DNA of 64,000 nucleotides from Pseudomonas sp. SG20056 (GCF_031764535.1 NZ_CP134499.1:3286001-3350000), one strand, 5' to 3'. Positions 26,202 to 34,192 are shown, counted from the stretch's first letter. Numbers and translations: made by a program. The notes: a model not told the origin generated them from the letters alone.

Positions 26202-26936
26202 TCATCGACCACCGCGAGTTCCTAGCGCCCGAGCCAGCGCGAGCTCGAACCGGATCGGCAGCCGATCCTCTGCGATGCGCTCAGCAACAGCGAAGAAATC
26301 AAAGCGCTTCGAGTATTCAGGCCGACGCCCGAAGGCGATGACCATGCGCATGCCATTCGCGCCGCGCCCTGTTCGCTCGGCAATACCCAGCGGCCTGTTG
26401 CCCTTGCGCAATATGAAATAGCGCTTGAGGTTGCCAGCACTGCGGCGACTGTCGGTACTGTTCGCGTACTTATCAAACTGCGCCCCAAGCCCCGACAGGA
26501 TCTTGTTCATGGTGCCGCGACTGATGTTCCCGTACGCATCCAGCTTCATACCCTTGCCAGGCAGGATGTATTGCCCAACCGGCAGCTGGCCCGCATCAGC
26601 CAACAGCTTCTCGCTGCGCTTCTGATCACGCGCACCACCGAAGATTTGCGGCGACAGCCACTCAGTGGCCGGCTTACCGCCACTACCCGGCACCTGATCC
26701 TTCATCCAGACCCGGGCCTTCATCGTCTCTTTCGTGGCCGGCTCAACGAACAGACTGTTCAGCGTCCACCTAGTGGGCCGGTCGAACACTGCGGCCATCT
26801 CATCAACCAGCCCCTGCTTCACATCTTGAGCAGTACCGGTCAGGGCAAGCGCCGCGGCAAATGGCAACTGCTCGCGCTCAAGACGATCCAGCATCTGCAG
26901 GCGCTCTCGCAGCCCGGAGAACTTGACCTCGATCAC
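26202..26936 (-). CDS. Phage protein, minor tail Z-like by general features
   Basis: The supported reading frame starts at GTG 26936, which overlaps the upstream stop (GTGA), and encodes 244 aa (IEVKFSGLRERLQMLDRLE). The same frame is open further upstream to 27236, but that part is antisense-like and lies inside the membrane protein gene. The protein is helical at its start, with Arg-rich C-terminus (NGMRMVIAFGRRPEYSKRFD). General resemblance to minor tail Z-like proteins; location between holin and terminase is unusual for a tail protein. Confidence 0.5.
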   Translation of the reverse strand: MIEVKFSGLRERLQMLDRLEREQLPFAAALALTGTAQDVKQGLVDEMAAVFDRPTRWTLNSLFVEPATKETMKARVWMKDQVPGSGGKPATEWLSPQIFGGARDQKRSEKLLADAGQLPVGQYILPGKGMKLDAYGNISRGTMNKILSGLGAQFDKYANSTDSRRSAGNLKRYFILRKGNRPLGIAERTGRGANGMRMVIAFGRRPEYSKRFDFFAVAERIAEDRLPIRFELALARALGTRGGR

Positions 26937-27247
26937 GGCCGCGCACTCGAGCGCCGATCCTGCCAATCGAGCTGGATGATCCGCGCCACGTTGCCGCGAG
27001 CGCGGTACACCAGCAGCAGAACAGCAGCCAGCACGATCAGCAGGAATGGCGATATCGCCGGCAATGCCTGGCGGCCAAACACTGCCAGGCAAACCGAAAG
27101 CGCATAGCAGCCAGTGCCAACGGCCAGCGCGTATGCCAGCAAAGAGACCCCAGGCCGATAGCGAGCCGCGCCACGCTGATACGACACAATGCGCAGGCAG
27201 ATCGCGCCGCACATCGCAGCGGCCAGCAGAGTCCAAGGGTCAACCAT
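26933..27247 (-). CDS. Membrane protein, possible holin or antiholin subunit
   Basis: A 104-aa protein with three hydrophobic helices (LLAAAMCGAICLRIV, LLAYALAVGTGCYALSVCLA and ISPFLLIVLAAVLLLVY) and a basic tail, typical of phage holin family proteins. GGGAGG precedes the ATG at 27247. It overlaps the neighbouring holin-like gene by 8 bp, a common arrangement for two-component holins. Confidence 0.65.
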   Translation of the reverse strand: MVDPWTLLAAAMCGAICLRIVSYQRGAARYRPGVSLLAYALAVGTGCYALSVCLAVFGRQALPAISPFLLIVLAAVLLLVYRARGNVARIIQLDWQDRRSSARP

Positions 27248-27632
27248 TGCGGCCTCCCGATGCGCCGAACGCCGCGCGCACCACACCAATCACATAGCCC
27301 AGCCAACCCGGCAGCTTGCCGCCCTCGACCCACTCCAAGAGGCTGACGCAAACCACCACCGTGAACAGCGCGCCGCCAAAGGCGACCACGCCCGAGGTCT
27401 TTGCCCAGGACTGGCCGACAACTTCAGCGGCGAAGTAATACCCAAGAATCCAGCTGGCCACGAAGTAACCGAGGCGCTTCCAGGCAGACAGGTCTGCCTT
27501 CCATACGATGAAGAACAGTGCACCGGCAAACGCACCGATTACCGCATTCGCATCAACGCCCGGCACCAAGCTGGCAGTGGTAACGCCGACAACACCGCCG
27601 GCTGCAACCAACGCGGTAGTGGCATCAGCCAT
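27240..27632 (-). CDS. Phage holin-like membrane protein
   Basis: A 130-aa protein with four hydrophobic stretches (TALVAAGGVVGVTTASLV, AVIGAFAGALFFIVWK, LGYFVASWILGYYFA and VVAFGGALFTVVVCVSLLEW). It is the first gene of the late operon after the tandem terminators. It probably makes inner-membrane holes that release the endolysin; the endolysin lies 22 kb downstream rather than adjacent. Confidence 0.68.
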   Translation of the reverse strand: MADATTALVAAGGVVGVTTASLVPGVDANAVIGAFAGALFFIVWKADLSAWKRLGYFVASWILGYYFAAEVVGQSWAKTSGVVAFGGALFTVVVCVSLLEWVEGGKLPGWLGYVIGVVRAAFGASGGRNG

Positions 27633-27652
27633 AGCAACACTCCTGGGCCAAG

Positions 27653-27743
27653 AATAAAAAAGCCCGCTGCCACGGGCTGAGCCCGGTCGCTATCAGCGCC
27701 CGAGGAATCGGAAAAGAAAACCCCGCCACATGGGCGGGGTTTG
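27653..27743 (-). terminator. Tandem terminators upstream of the late genes
   Basis: Hairpin 1 is AGCCCG-CTGCCA-CGGGCT at 27661-27678 with a strong U-run on the minus strand. Hairpin 2 is AAAACCCCGCC with GGCGGGGTTT at about 27716-27743. Two terminators between a Q-like gene and holin is the lambda tR' arrangement, where Q lets polymerase read through. Confidence 0.72.
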
Positions 27744-27826
27744 CAGGTGCCCAAGCGGGGTGGCTTGGGGCTTGACGGCACAGCACGTGCGCTTAGTTGC
27801 TCGCTAGGCGGACCTATCGAATCGTG

Positions 27827-27839
27827 GGTACTTTGTACC
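27827..27839. promoter_or_regulatory. GGTACTTTGTACC palindrome between Q-like gene and late terminators
   Basis: A perfect 5+5 bp palindrome with a 3-bp centre, downstream of the Q-like gene where a late promoter would be. A clear -35/-10 pair was not found. Confidence 0.35.
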
Positions 27840-27867
27840 GGCGAAAGGACAAACCGAAAACCCCCAA

Positions 27868-28524
27868 TTAACGGTTGATCCTGACGGGGGCTTGCCGGGG
27901 CGCTACGGAGCCGACTGGCGCCGAGTCACCAGACGAACGGTCACAAGCAGTACCGCCGCCAGCAGCCTTACGCGCCTTGTGCGTGGCGATTGCACCCTGC
28001 CCGCCCTGCGCCAGCTCGAACTCAACTGCACGCCCGCGATGCGCCGCAGCCGCCTGCTGTAACGAGGCCTTGCGCATCCGATCCCCTGCCCGCTTCGCCT
28101 CGCGCTGAAGGCTCGCGCATAGGCCCTGGCGCGCCTTCAACTCCGCTTCCACCAACTGGTGCAGTCGCTGCACCAGGCGCGTATATGCCTTACGCCCAGC
28201 GTCACCCTGCCCCAGTTGCAAATCACGCACCTGCTCGGCAACCGTCAGCGCAGGCTCGAAGGTATACCGCCACTCAGCCAGCTTGCTGAACACTGCTCCA
28301 CCATCCTGCTGCTCGATGGCGCCCAACGCCGCATCCACCTCGCTCGCCAGGTAATCAGGCCCAGCACCCGCCAGCAGGATGCGCGAACCTCCCGAGCCAG
28401 TTCGCGGTGGGCAGCCCTTCCACTCCATCAGCGTCCCGGCCGGGCTGGCCAAGCCACCACTCGGCACGCCGCTGCGCACAGCGCTTCCCCAGTGCTTCAG
28501 CACCGCTTCAATTGCCTCAATCAT
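27868..28524 (-). CDS. Probable Q-like late gene regulator
   Basis: A 218-aa protein starting MIEAIEAVLKHWGSAV. The middle part (TVAEQVRDLQLGQGDAGRKAY followed by TRLVQRLHQLVEAEL) looks like a sigma-4-type helix-turn-helix as in RinA/Q-like regulators. It is the last early gene before tandem terminators and holin genes, the lambda Q position. GGGGAAG precedes the ATG at 28524. The family call is an inference from layout and this HTH-like stretch. The C-terminus is low-complexity and basic. Confidence 0.45.
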   Translation of the reverse strand: MIEAIEAVLKHWGSAVRSGVPSGGLASPAGTLMEWKGCPPRTGSGGSRILLAGAGPDYLASEVDAALGAIEQQDGGAVFSKLAEWRYTFEPALTVAEQVRDLQLGQGDAGRKAYTRLVQRLHQLVEAELKARQGLCASLQREAKRAGDRMRKASLQQAAAAHRGRAVEFELAQGGQGAIATHKARKAAGGGTACDRSSGDSAPVGSVAPRQAPVRINR

Positions 28525-28550
28525 GGCCCGCTTCCCCCTCGCAAGAACCA

Positions 28551-28853
28551 ACCCAACACAAAACCGCCCAACCCAACACACACCCAACACACAAAAAACC
28601 CAACAAAATCAGTGCTTTCAAAGCATCTGTGTTAAGTGTGTTGGGTGTGTTGATGGTTTTAGTCCTCGCGTAAGGAAATAAAACGCCGCCAGCTTGAGGC
28701 GTTGAACCGGTGGAATATGAATGCACGCACGCCTGCGCGCGTGCGCAAACCCAACACACCCGACACAGCACGCCACAACCCACGCTGCACAAGGCTTGAA
28801 CCTGTGTAGGGTTACCGAAACCAACCCGACACAAACCCAACACACCCAACACA
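28551..28853. repeat. Iteron-like ACCCRACACA array, candidate phage replication origin
   Basis: The 10-mer ACCCAACACA (or ACCCGACACA) occurs at 28551, 28571, 28582, 28749, 28758, 28824, 28835 and 28844 on the plus strand and inverted at 28637-28646, with near-matches at 28598 and 28804. They form two clusters (28551-28650 and 28749-28853). In the first, 28578-28592 and 28636-28650 are a perfect 15-bp inverted repeat. The array starts 13 bases after the PrimPol-helicase stop. Confidence 0.78.
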
Positions 28854-28866
28854 AAACCGGGCGCAC

Positions 28867-31581
28867 TCATGCTGCACCAACCTTGACGTGGTCCCACGAA
28901 TCCACGGCCCAACCGCCCAGGCGCGCTCGCTCTCGCCATTCCTCAACGTGCGCCGCAAGCGCGGCCGCTGTCATGGATGGTGGCAGGAAGGCTCCCTCAT
29001 CCGAGGGAAAGAAGAACGCCCCAAAGCGCCGACCATGGCCAGCCCCCCAGGGAATGCCCCGCGTCTTCTCCATGCCATACGCCGTGCTGATGAACAGCGA
29101 GAACTTCGTCTGGCTCATCGAGTGCTCTTTGTTCCGGTGGCACCACTCCAGAAACAGCGCGTAGATGTCCGTACTCAAGCACGCACCCCACAAGCCATTG
29201 CCCAGCTCACCCACCTGCCACAAGTGCAAAAACGTCTGCCAACTCGCCCTGCTCAGTGCCACCAGGCGCTCGCGTGCCGCCGTAACCGGTGGCTTTGTCT
29301 GCGGGTCGAAGTCGGCCAGGTCAACGCGCAGCAGCCAGGCATACAGCGCCTCAACACCGCCATTGGCCAACTCATGCTTGATTGCCACCTGGCGTTCGGC
29401 CGGCAGCTTTTCCTCGGGCCACATCACCAGAAAGCGCCGGTCGCTGTCGCTGATTGGCCACGGCATGATCTCGTTCGAGAGGAACACCGCGTTCATGTGG
29501 CTGGCTTCCTCCCAACCGTTCACGAACTTGCTCTCGATGCGCACCGTCTGCCCGGTGATCAGCTGCTTGATCTTGCCCACCTGGTTGTAACGCTGATCGC
29601 GGCTCACAACTTCCTCAAACACCGCCCACAGCTTGCCGCTCTGCCAGGCGTTGAAGTTACCCTCAAGCTGCGTCTGCCCAACCGTGGCCGAGTACTGCCC
29701 GTACAGCAGCCCCATCACCACCGAGAACAACAGGCTCTTACCCGAGCCCTCGATAATCGAGTGCATCAGCACCGCCGTATCCATCTTCGCGCCCGTGTGC
29801 TGCAGCGGGTAAGCCAGCCAGCGTGTCAGCCAGTCATTAGCGTTCTCGTCGTGGTTGCACAGAAAGGAAATCAGCCAGATCAAGTTCTCGCACGCCGCAA
29901 CATCACCCGCCGGCTCAAGCGGCAAACCCTCGAACGTATTGATGTACACCTTCGGGTCATGCCGCATGCACGGGTCGAACACGATGTGGTTCATATCCAC
30001 CACGCGCCGCTCCGGGCTGTTCAGCCACAGGCTGTATGCATCACCCAGCGCCATCTTCACGGCACCTTCAGCCACTCGGCGTTTCTTCGCGTAGTCCCAC
30101 ACATCCTTGGTGCCATCGATGTACACATAACGCACCAGCGGCGGCATGGTGATATCGCCAATCGCCTTGCCGGCCATCGTCCGCGCCTGCTCGATATCGC
30201 GCACCCACTCCTCACTCACACGCTTTTTCGTCGCGTCAGTGACGGCGCTCCATTCCTTGAACTTTTCCTTGCCCACGTGCGCTTCGAAAGCCGCCCGCTT
30301 CATCTTCTTAGCCTTGTCGATGTCCCACACATGCGTGGTGCCTTCCACCAGCGCATAACGCCGTAACAGGCCCTTGAGGCTCAAGCCCTCCCCCTGCCCC
30401 CCGTTGTCGGAGCAGCCGGGCTCGCCGCCGGCATCAGGTTCAGTTGGGGCCGGGGGAAGATCACCCACAGGTGGTGGCTCAGGTGGTCGAGGTGCAGAGC
30501 GCTTGTGCTCCATCCCCAGCTCACGCGCCGCAGCCCGTGTTGCGGCTGCAGAGTCGCCGTTGTGCTCGAGGATGCAGAACACATCAAACGCATCATTCAT
30601 GTGCCCATTGGCCAGCGGGTCGGAGCCATGGTGCGAGAACACACGCTGCTCGCCGTTGTCATCCACCACATTCACCCCCGGCAACCCGGTGGAGCTTTGC
30701 GGTGCCAACCACTTGCGCCCGCGCTTGGCGTACCCATGCCGCTGCAGCAGGTTCTCGATATCTGTCGCCCGGTTGAATGCATCGATCACAGACGGTTGAT
30801 CCCCAGCCGGCAACCGAGGCGGTGAGTTCTTCTTAACCTTGGCCGGCGGCTTCGCTGCTGCCGGTGCCCACGGGCAGGCTTCCAGCGCCGTGCGCTTGAA
30901 GATGTCCCAGTTCTGCCAGGTCTTCACCAGGTCGCTCGGCAACTCAAGCAGGCCATCGGTGGGCGGGTTGCGCCAGTGGTAAGGTTTGCCCGTGTCCGGG
31001 TGGATAGAAGGCGGCAACACATCCTGCACCGCCCCGGCCCGCAGCTCGAACACCGTAACCGGCGCAAACTCCTTCTGCCGTGCCTGCATGGCCGTGATCT
31101 GCTCTTTGTTGCCCGTGTCCCGTGCCTGCTTAAGCGCCGCCGTGGCCAGCTTATGCTTGCTGCCGTCCGGGTCCAGCGGGTTGGGCCAGCTCAGCGAGTG
31201 CCGGCTGAAGTCCAACCCCTCGGGCATCTTGAACATGATGCGAAACCGCGCCGGATTACCCACCAGCGTTGGGTAAGCCACCGCCAAGGCATCAAGGTCG
31301 ATGCCCAGCACATCCAGCATCACCTGGCGGCAGTACTCCACATGGTCAACATCCAGCGAGCACACCCGGCTCGGGCCAAGCACCACACCCATGTTGTGGT
31401 TGGGGTGCTTCGTCCACCAGGCTTCTGCCGCATCGGCATCCGTGATGTACCCGCCCGGCTTGTTCCAGCCGTTACCCTTGGGGGCTTTCTCGCCCGGGTC
31501 AATCGACACCAAGGCCATGCCAAACACTTCGATATAGCGCCGCGCCCAGGCGGCCAAATTCTGAGACGGCTGCTTAATCAT
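28867..31581 (-). CDS. Bifunctional PrimPol primase and P4-alpha-like SF3 helicase
   Basis: A 904-aa replication protein. Residues 1-200 are a PrimPol domain: SIDPGEKAPKGNGWNKP, then the metal-binding CSLDVDH (Asp77/Asp79) and a conserved His in PSIHPDTGKPYHWR. A linker of about 200 residues has low-complexity proline/glycine near 365-400. Residues about 500-740 are an SF3/D5-like helicase with Walker A IIEGSGKS (near 609-616), Walker B LWAVFEEV and FLSNE. It should start and unwind phage DNA as P4 alpha does, and the adjacent iterons are a natural binding site. Confidence 0.9.
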   Translation of the reverse strand: MIKQPSQNLAAWARRYIEVFGMALVSIDPGEKAPKGNGWNKPGGYITDADAAEAWWTKHPNHNMGVVLGPSRVCSLDVDHVEYCRQVMLDVLGIDLDALAVAYPTLVGNPARFRIMFKMPEGLDFSRHSLSWPNPLDPDGSKHKLATAALKQARDTGNKEQITAMQARQKEFAPVTVFELRAGAVQDVLPPSIHPDTGKPYHWRNPPTDGLLELPSDLVKTWQNWDIFKRTALEACPWAPAAAKPPAKVKKNSPPRLPAGDQPSVIDAFNRATDIENLLQRHGYAKRGRKWLAPQSSTGLPGVNVVDDNGEQRVFSHHGSDPLANGHMNDAFDVFCILEHNGDSAAATRAAARELGMEHKRSAPRPPEPPPVGDLPPAPTEPDAGGEPGCSDNGGQGEGLSLKGLLRRYALVEGTTHVWDIDKAKKMKRAAFEAHVGKEKFKEWSAVTDATKKRVSEEWVRDIEQARTMAGKAIGDITMPPLVRYVYIDGTKDVWDYAKKRRVAEGAVKMALGDAYSLWLNSPERRVVDMNHIVFDPCMRHDPKVYINTFEGLPLEPAGDVAACENLIWLISFLCNHDENANDWLTRWLAYPLQHTGAKMDTAVLMHSIIEGSGKSLLFSVVMGLLYGQYSATVGQTQLEGNFNAWQSGKLWAVFEEVVSRDQRYNQVGKIKQLITGQTVRIESKFVNGWEEASHMNAVFLSNEIMPWPISDSDRRFLVMWPEEKLPAERQVAIKHELANGGVEALYAWLLRVDLADFDPQTKPPVTAARERLVALSRASWQTFLHLWQVGELGNGLWGACLSTDIYALFLEWCHRNKEHSMSQTKFSLFISTAYGMEKTRGIPWGAGHGRRFGAFFFPSDEGAFLPPSMTAAALAAHVEEWRERARLGGWAVDSWDHVKVGAA

Positions 31582-31666
31582 TTGCCGCCCCCATGCCCTT
31601 TGTTACGCTAGAAAACCTTGGGTGGCACTTTGCTATCTGAATTATCTGTATCAGGAATACATAAGC

Positions 31667-32209
31667 ATGGAAGAAATAGTGTGCTGGTTTGAGGCCCACC
31701 CCGGTACGGCTGGATGGGTTCAAGCAACAGGCGCGATACTCGCCTTGGCAATATCCATTGGTCTCGTGTGGTGGCAAGGCTGGAAAGCTGAAAGATCTGC
31801 CGCCGCTGAGAAATTGAAGGAGACCCGTCGACTCTATGAGTCCTTCATAGCCGTCTCGGAATATGGCCAGAGCGTTTTTATTAGCGCACTCAACGACCTT
31901 CGAGCCGACACCGCTCTTGAGTCGCTTGATAGTGATGGATGGCTGGAATCTATTTCCCGCCTGGTTCGAACTATCGACTCGCTGCCAGTTCACCAACTGC
32001 TTGATTATGAAAGCATCCAACTTGGTCTGGATATCCAACAGTTCATTCATGCACTTACCAGAAACGTTTCGGACATGGCCCAAGTGGTACGTTCTGGTCT
32101 CGGTGGTGATCTCGCACCTCATCTCACCCTCATCGAAGACAACCTCACCAAGCTGAAGGAGCTGATCGTCGAATTTGGGGAGAAAAGAGACCTGCTTCCA
32201 AAACCCTAG
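31667..32209 (+). CDS. WVQA-family small membrane protein, copy 1
   Basis: A 180-aa protein starting MEEIVCWFEAHPGTAGWVQATG, with one membrane helix (ILALAISIGLVWW), then a long helical region. AGGA lies 10 bases before the ATG. The GWVQAxG motif just before the membrane helix is shared with two other proteins at 38970-39587 and 39810-40409, which are otherwise quite different. The gene lies on the plus strand between DksA-like and PrimPol genes of a minus-strand operon, so it must have its own promoter. Function unknown; a membrane-located superinfection block is one possibility. Confidence 0.68.
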   Translation: MEEIVCWFEAHPGTAGWVQATGAILALAISIGLVWWQGWKAERSAAAEKLKETRRLYESFIAVSEYGQSVFISALNDLRADTALESLDSDGWLESISRLVRTIDSLPVHQLLDYESIQLGLDIQQFIHALTRNVSDMAQVVRSGLGGDLAPHLTLIEDNLTKLKELIVEFGEKRDLLPKP

Positions 32210-32229
32210 AGTGCAAGTGTTTGCCCCGA

Positions 32230-32433
32230 TCATCTCACCCGCTCCAACAGTGACTGGCAATCCACGCAAAACTGGCAGCCTGGCACGGCCAGGCGGCGAG
32301 CCTGGGGAATCGGCACCCCGCAGCCGTCGCAGTACTCCGCGCTTTCGCCCTGGTACTGCACACGGCTCGCAATGGCCTGCTCCACCTGATCTTCCTGCAG
32401 GCGCTGGGCCTGTTCGAACTGACCCTCATCCAT
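32230..32433 (-). CDS. TraR/DksA-type zinc-finger protein
   Basis: A 67-aa protein with a C4 zinc finger: CDGCG, then VPGCQFCVDC 17 residues later, the DksA/TraR pattern. The N-terminal helices are short, as in TraR. Such proteins bind the RNA polymerase secondary channel without needing ppGpp. GAGGG precedes the ATG at 32433, which overlaps the cII stop by 8 bp; another in-frame start at 32457 lies inside cII. Confidence 0.85.
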   Translation of the reverse strand: MDEGQFEQAQRLQEDQVEQAIASRVQYQGESAEYCDGCGVPIPQARRLAVPGCQFCVDCQSLLERVR

Positions 32434-32914
32434 CGTGGCGACCCTCCATCGCGTCACGGGCGCCGGCCATAATGCCGAGCACCGCGCGGATCACCTCATT
32501 GCCGTGGTGCTCAAGCAGCGCCACCTCATGGGGCTGCCATACATTGTCAGCGGCGCCGGTGTGCAGGCTGCCCACAAACTGGCCTTCCTTCTGCAGCAGC
32601 TCGCCCACGGCCTTCAGTGCATCCTGGGTAGCAGGCACAGGAATCGGGCGGTACCAAACAGCCGCGGCTGGGCGCAGCAATGCATCCAGCAAACGGCTGT
32701 CTTGGGTGAAGGTGATGATCTCCTCAAGCTCGTCCGGGGTTGGCCAGCGCCTTTCCTCGTCCAGCTTCAGCTTCTTCTGCAACGCATCCAGATCCATACC
32801 CAGATCATGCGCCAGGGACGTAATGCCCCCTTTGTAGTCGCGCCCAGCGCGGTAAAGCGCCTGGCGGAGTGAAAGTACCGGACCCGCGTCCGGCAAAAGG
32901 TCTGTGCGACTCAT
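32426..32914 (-). CDS. Phage regulatory protein CII family (CP76-like)
   Basis: A 162-aa protein with the N-terminal CII/CP76-like helix-turn-helix region (ALYRAGRDYKGGITSLAHDL, then LQKKLKLDEERRW and the LEEIITFTQD helix). The C-terminus is acidic and helical. Position after cro and before replication genes matches cII of lambdoid phages. It likely switches the lysis-lysogeny decision. Its ribosome-binding site is displayed in the loop of a short hairpin (32917-32937). Confidence 0.8.
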   Translation of the reverse strand: MSRTDLLPDAGPVLSLRQALYRAGRDYKGGITSLAHDLGMDLDALQKKLKLDEERRWPTPDELEEIITFTQDSRLLDALLRPAAAVWYRPIPVPATQDALKAVGELLQKEGQFVGSLHTGAADNVWQPHEVALLEHHGNEVIRAVLGIMAGARDAMEGRHDG

Positions 32915-32916
32915 AA

Positions 32917-32937
32917 CCGTAAATGACTCCTTTACGG
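32917..32937 (-). promoter_or_regulatory. Hairpin with cII ribosome-binding site in the loop
   Basis: CCGTAAA (32917-32923) and TTTACGG (32931-32937) pair perfectly; in the minus-strand RNA the 7-nt loop contains GGAG. Start codon is at 32914. Confidence 0.5.
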
Positions 32938-33009
32938 CCTAGCCACAGCGCAGGGCAAGCCCTACTCTATAACCATGACCGATGCAGTGCTGTGTCGTCA
33001 TACGCCGAA

Positions 33010-33031
33010 GCAAGGGTGTGAGAGTCCTTGC
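33010..33031 (-). ncRNA. ACTCTCAC-loop RNA hairpin, site M2
   Basis: In the minus-strand transcript GCAAGG and CCTTGC enclose the loop ACTCTCACAC. It lies between cro and cII, next to M1, and is part of the hairpin family found on both sides of cI. Confidence 0.65.
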
Positions 33032-33045
33032 CAGGCACCCCGCCA

Positions 33046-33071
33046 GCGCGGGAGGTGAGAGTCTCCCGCGC
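33046..33071 (-). ncRNA. ACTCTCAC-loop RNA hairpin, site M1
   Basis: GCGCGGGAG, the exact loop ACTCTCAC, and CTCCCGCGC: a perfect 9-bp stem in the minus-strand transcript, 9 bases after the cro stop, the lambda nutR position. Confidence 0.72.
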
Positions 33072-33079
33072 CGGCAATT

Positions 33080-33283
33080 TCAAGCCACCTTACGGCGGCT
33101 CCCAACTACGCGAATTTCGTATGCTTGGTAACCACCACCAGGCAAAGGCCGCACACGAATATCGCGCCCAGACTTAATCATCTGGGAGACAGCGCTTTGC
33201 GTTACGCCAATCAGCAGCGCCAGTTCTGGCTGGGTTCTACCCTCTGCAAAAGCAGTCAGTGTCTGCCCGGTGAATTCTTCCAT
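33080..33283 (-). CDS. Cro-like repressor
   Basis: A 67-aa HTH protein (MEEFTGQTLTAFAEGRTQPELALLIGVTQS follows the helix-turn-helix pattern, with recognition helix TQSAVSQMIKSG). It is divergent from cI and is the first gene of the leftward early operon, so Cro is the natural call. GAGGAA lies 8 bases before the ATG at 33283; an adjacent GTG (33286) is an alternative. C-terminal GGGYQAYEIRVV would form the beta-strand that dimerises Cro. Confidence 0.82.
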   Translation of the reverse strand: MEEFTGQTLTAFAEGRTQPELALLIGVTQSAVSQMIKSGRDIRVRPLPGGGYQAYEIRVVGSRRKVA

Positions 33284-33313
33284 CACAAGTTCCTCGACGG
33301 GTTGCTGAACAGG

Positions 33314-33342
33314 ATATTAGTGATACTTCTTTTTTAGCGCAA
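33314..33342 (-). promoter_or_regulatory. PR-like promoter for cro
   Basis: On the minus strand a -35 TTGCGC (33342-33337) and a -10 TAATAT (33319-33314) are separated by 17 bp, giving a start about 23 bases before the cro start codon. Confidence 0.65.
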
Positions 33343-33348
33343 GCAGAA

Positions 33349-33386
33349 AAACAGCAGCCCTGTTTGGATAAAATAAGCAGCGCTTA
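33349..33386. promoter_or_regulatory. Candidate cI/cro operators
   Basis: AAACAG-CAGCC-CTGTTT (33349-33365) and TAAGC-AGC-GCTTA (33374-33386) are dyads in the cI-cro gap. The first lies next to the cro -35 and the second in the cI promoter spacer. Confidence 0.5.
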
Positions 33387-33392
33387 TATATT
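33364..33392 (+). promoter_or_regulatory. PRM-like promoter giving a leaderless cI transcript
   Basis: TTGGAT (33364-33369), 17-bp spacer, TATATT (33387-33392). The expected start is at about 33399, which is the A of the cI ATG, so the mRNA would be leaderless as in lambda PRM. Confidence 0.6.
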
Positions 33393-33398
33393 GGTCAC

Positions 33399-34178
33399 AT
33401 GGAAACGACACTAGACATTCAGCTGGCTGAAGCCGAGCGCTTAAAGGCAATTTATAAAGCGCGTAAGCAAGGCGACAGAAGCCTCACGCAGGAGCGCGTC
33501 GCCGAGCTTTGCGGCTGGTCAGGCCAGAGCGCCGTCAGCCAGTACATGACTGGCAAAATACCGCTCAATATCCCCGCCCTGGTCAAACTGGCCCAGGCGC
33601 TAAAGTTCGACCCCAGAGATGTCAGCCCACGCCTGGCCGACCTCACTGCCGCCAGCAGCAATTCAGCCCCCTCTGCTGCTGGCCCACTCAGCGCGAACGA
33701 GCACCCCTCTCTGCACCCGATTGAAGTCTGGGACGATCAAACACCACTCGGCCCTGATGAGGTTGAGCTGCCGTTTTACAAGGAAGTTGAATTGTCAGCA
33801 GGTAAGGGATCAGAGGTCATGCTTGAAACAGCAGGCCGCAAGCTCCGGTTCGGCCGGCGCAGCCTACAGCGCAAAGGCGTGAGCGCTGAGACCGCAGCCT
33901 GCGCAGCAGTAACAGGCAATAGCATGGAGCCCGTTCTACCGGACGGCAGCACGGTTGGCATCGACACCGCCGCAACCCAGGTGCAAGACGGCAAAATGTA
34001 CGCCATCGACCACAGCGGCCAGCTGCGCGTAAAGCTGCTTTACCGGCTCCCGGCAGGCGGCCTGCGCGTGCGCAGCTATAACGAAGACGAGCATCCCGAC
34101 GAACGCTACGAGGCCGAATACGTCACCGAGCACATCAGGATCATAGGCAAGGTGTTCTGGTACTCAGTACTGCTTTAA
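33399..34178 (+). CDS. CI-like LexA-type phage repressor
   Basis: A 259-aa repressor. The N-terminal HTH covers residues about 25-75 (LTQERVAELCGWSGQSAVSQY). The C-terminal S24 domain has Ser175 in GNSMEP and Lys212 in GQLRVKLLY, so RecA-stimulated self-cleavage is expected; Ala134-Gly135 (LSAGKGS) is a likely site. It keeps the prophage silent and links induction to DNA damage. No ribosome-binding site is visible, in line with a leaderless message. A terminator follows at 34193-34215. Confidence 0.92.
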   Translation: METTLDIQLAEAERLKAIYKARKQGDRSLTQERVAELCGWSGQSAVSQYMTGKIPLNIPALVKLAQALKFDPRDVSPRLADLTAASSNSAPSAAGPLSANEHPSLHPIEVWDDQTPLGPDEVELPFYKEVELSAGKGSEVMLETAGRKLRFGRRSLQRKGVSAETAACAAVTGNSMEPVLPDGSTVGIDTAATQVQDGKMYAIDHSGQLRVKLLYRLPAGGLRVRSYNEDEHPDERYEAEYVTEHIRIIGKVFWYSVLL

Positions 34179-34192
34179 CCCGTCACTCTGCA

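Noticed and set aside
26937..27236. N-terminal extension of the protein at 26202-26936
   Set aside because: It overlaps the holin-like gene in another frame and has no protein-like sequence; the GTG at 26936 overlaps the upstream stop.
28517..28939. A minus-strand frame through the ACCCAACACA array
   Set aside because: The frame is made by repeat sequence, is rich in Gly, Val and Cys, and has no ribosome-binding site.
31574..32269. A 231-codon minus-strand frame opposite WVQA copy 1
   Set aside because: No recognisable features; the plus-strand product has the family motif and a ribosome-binding site.
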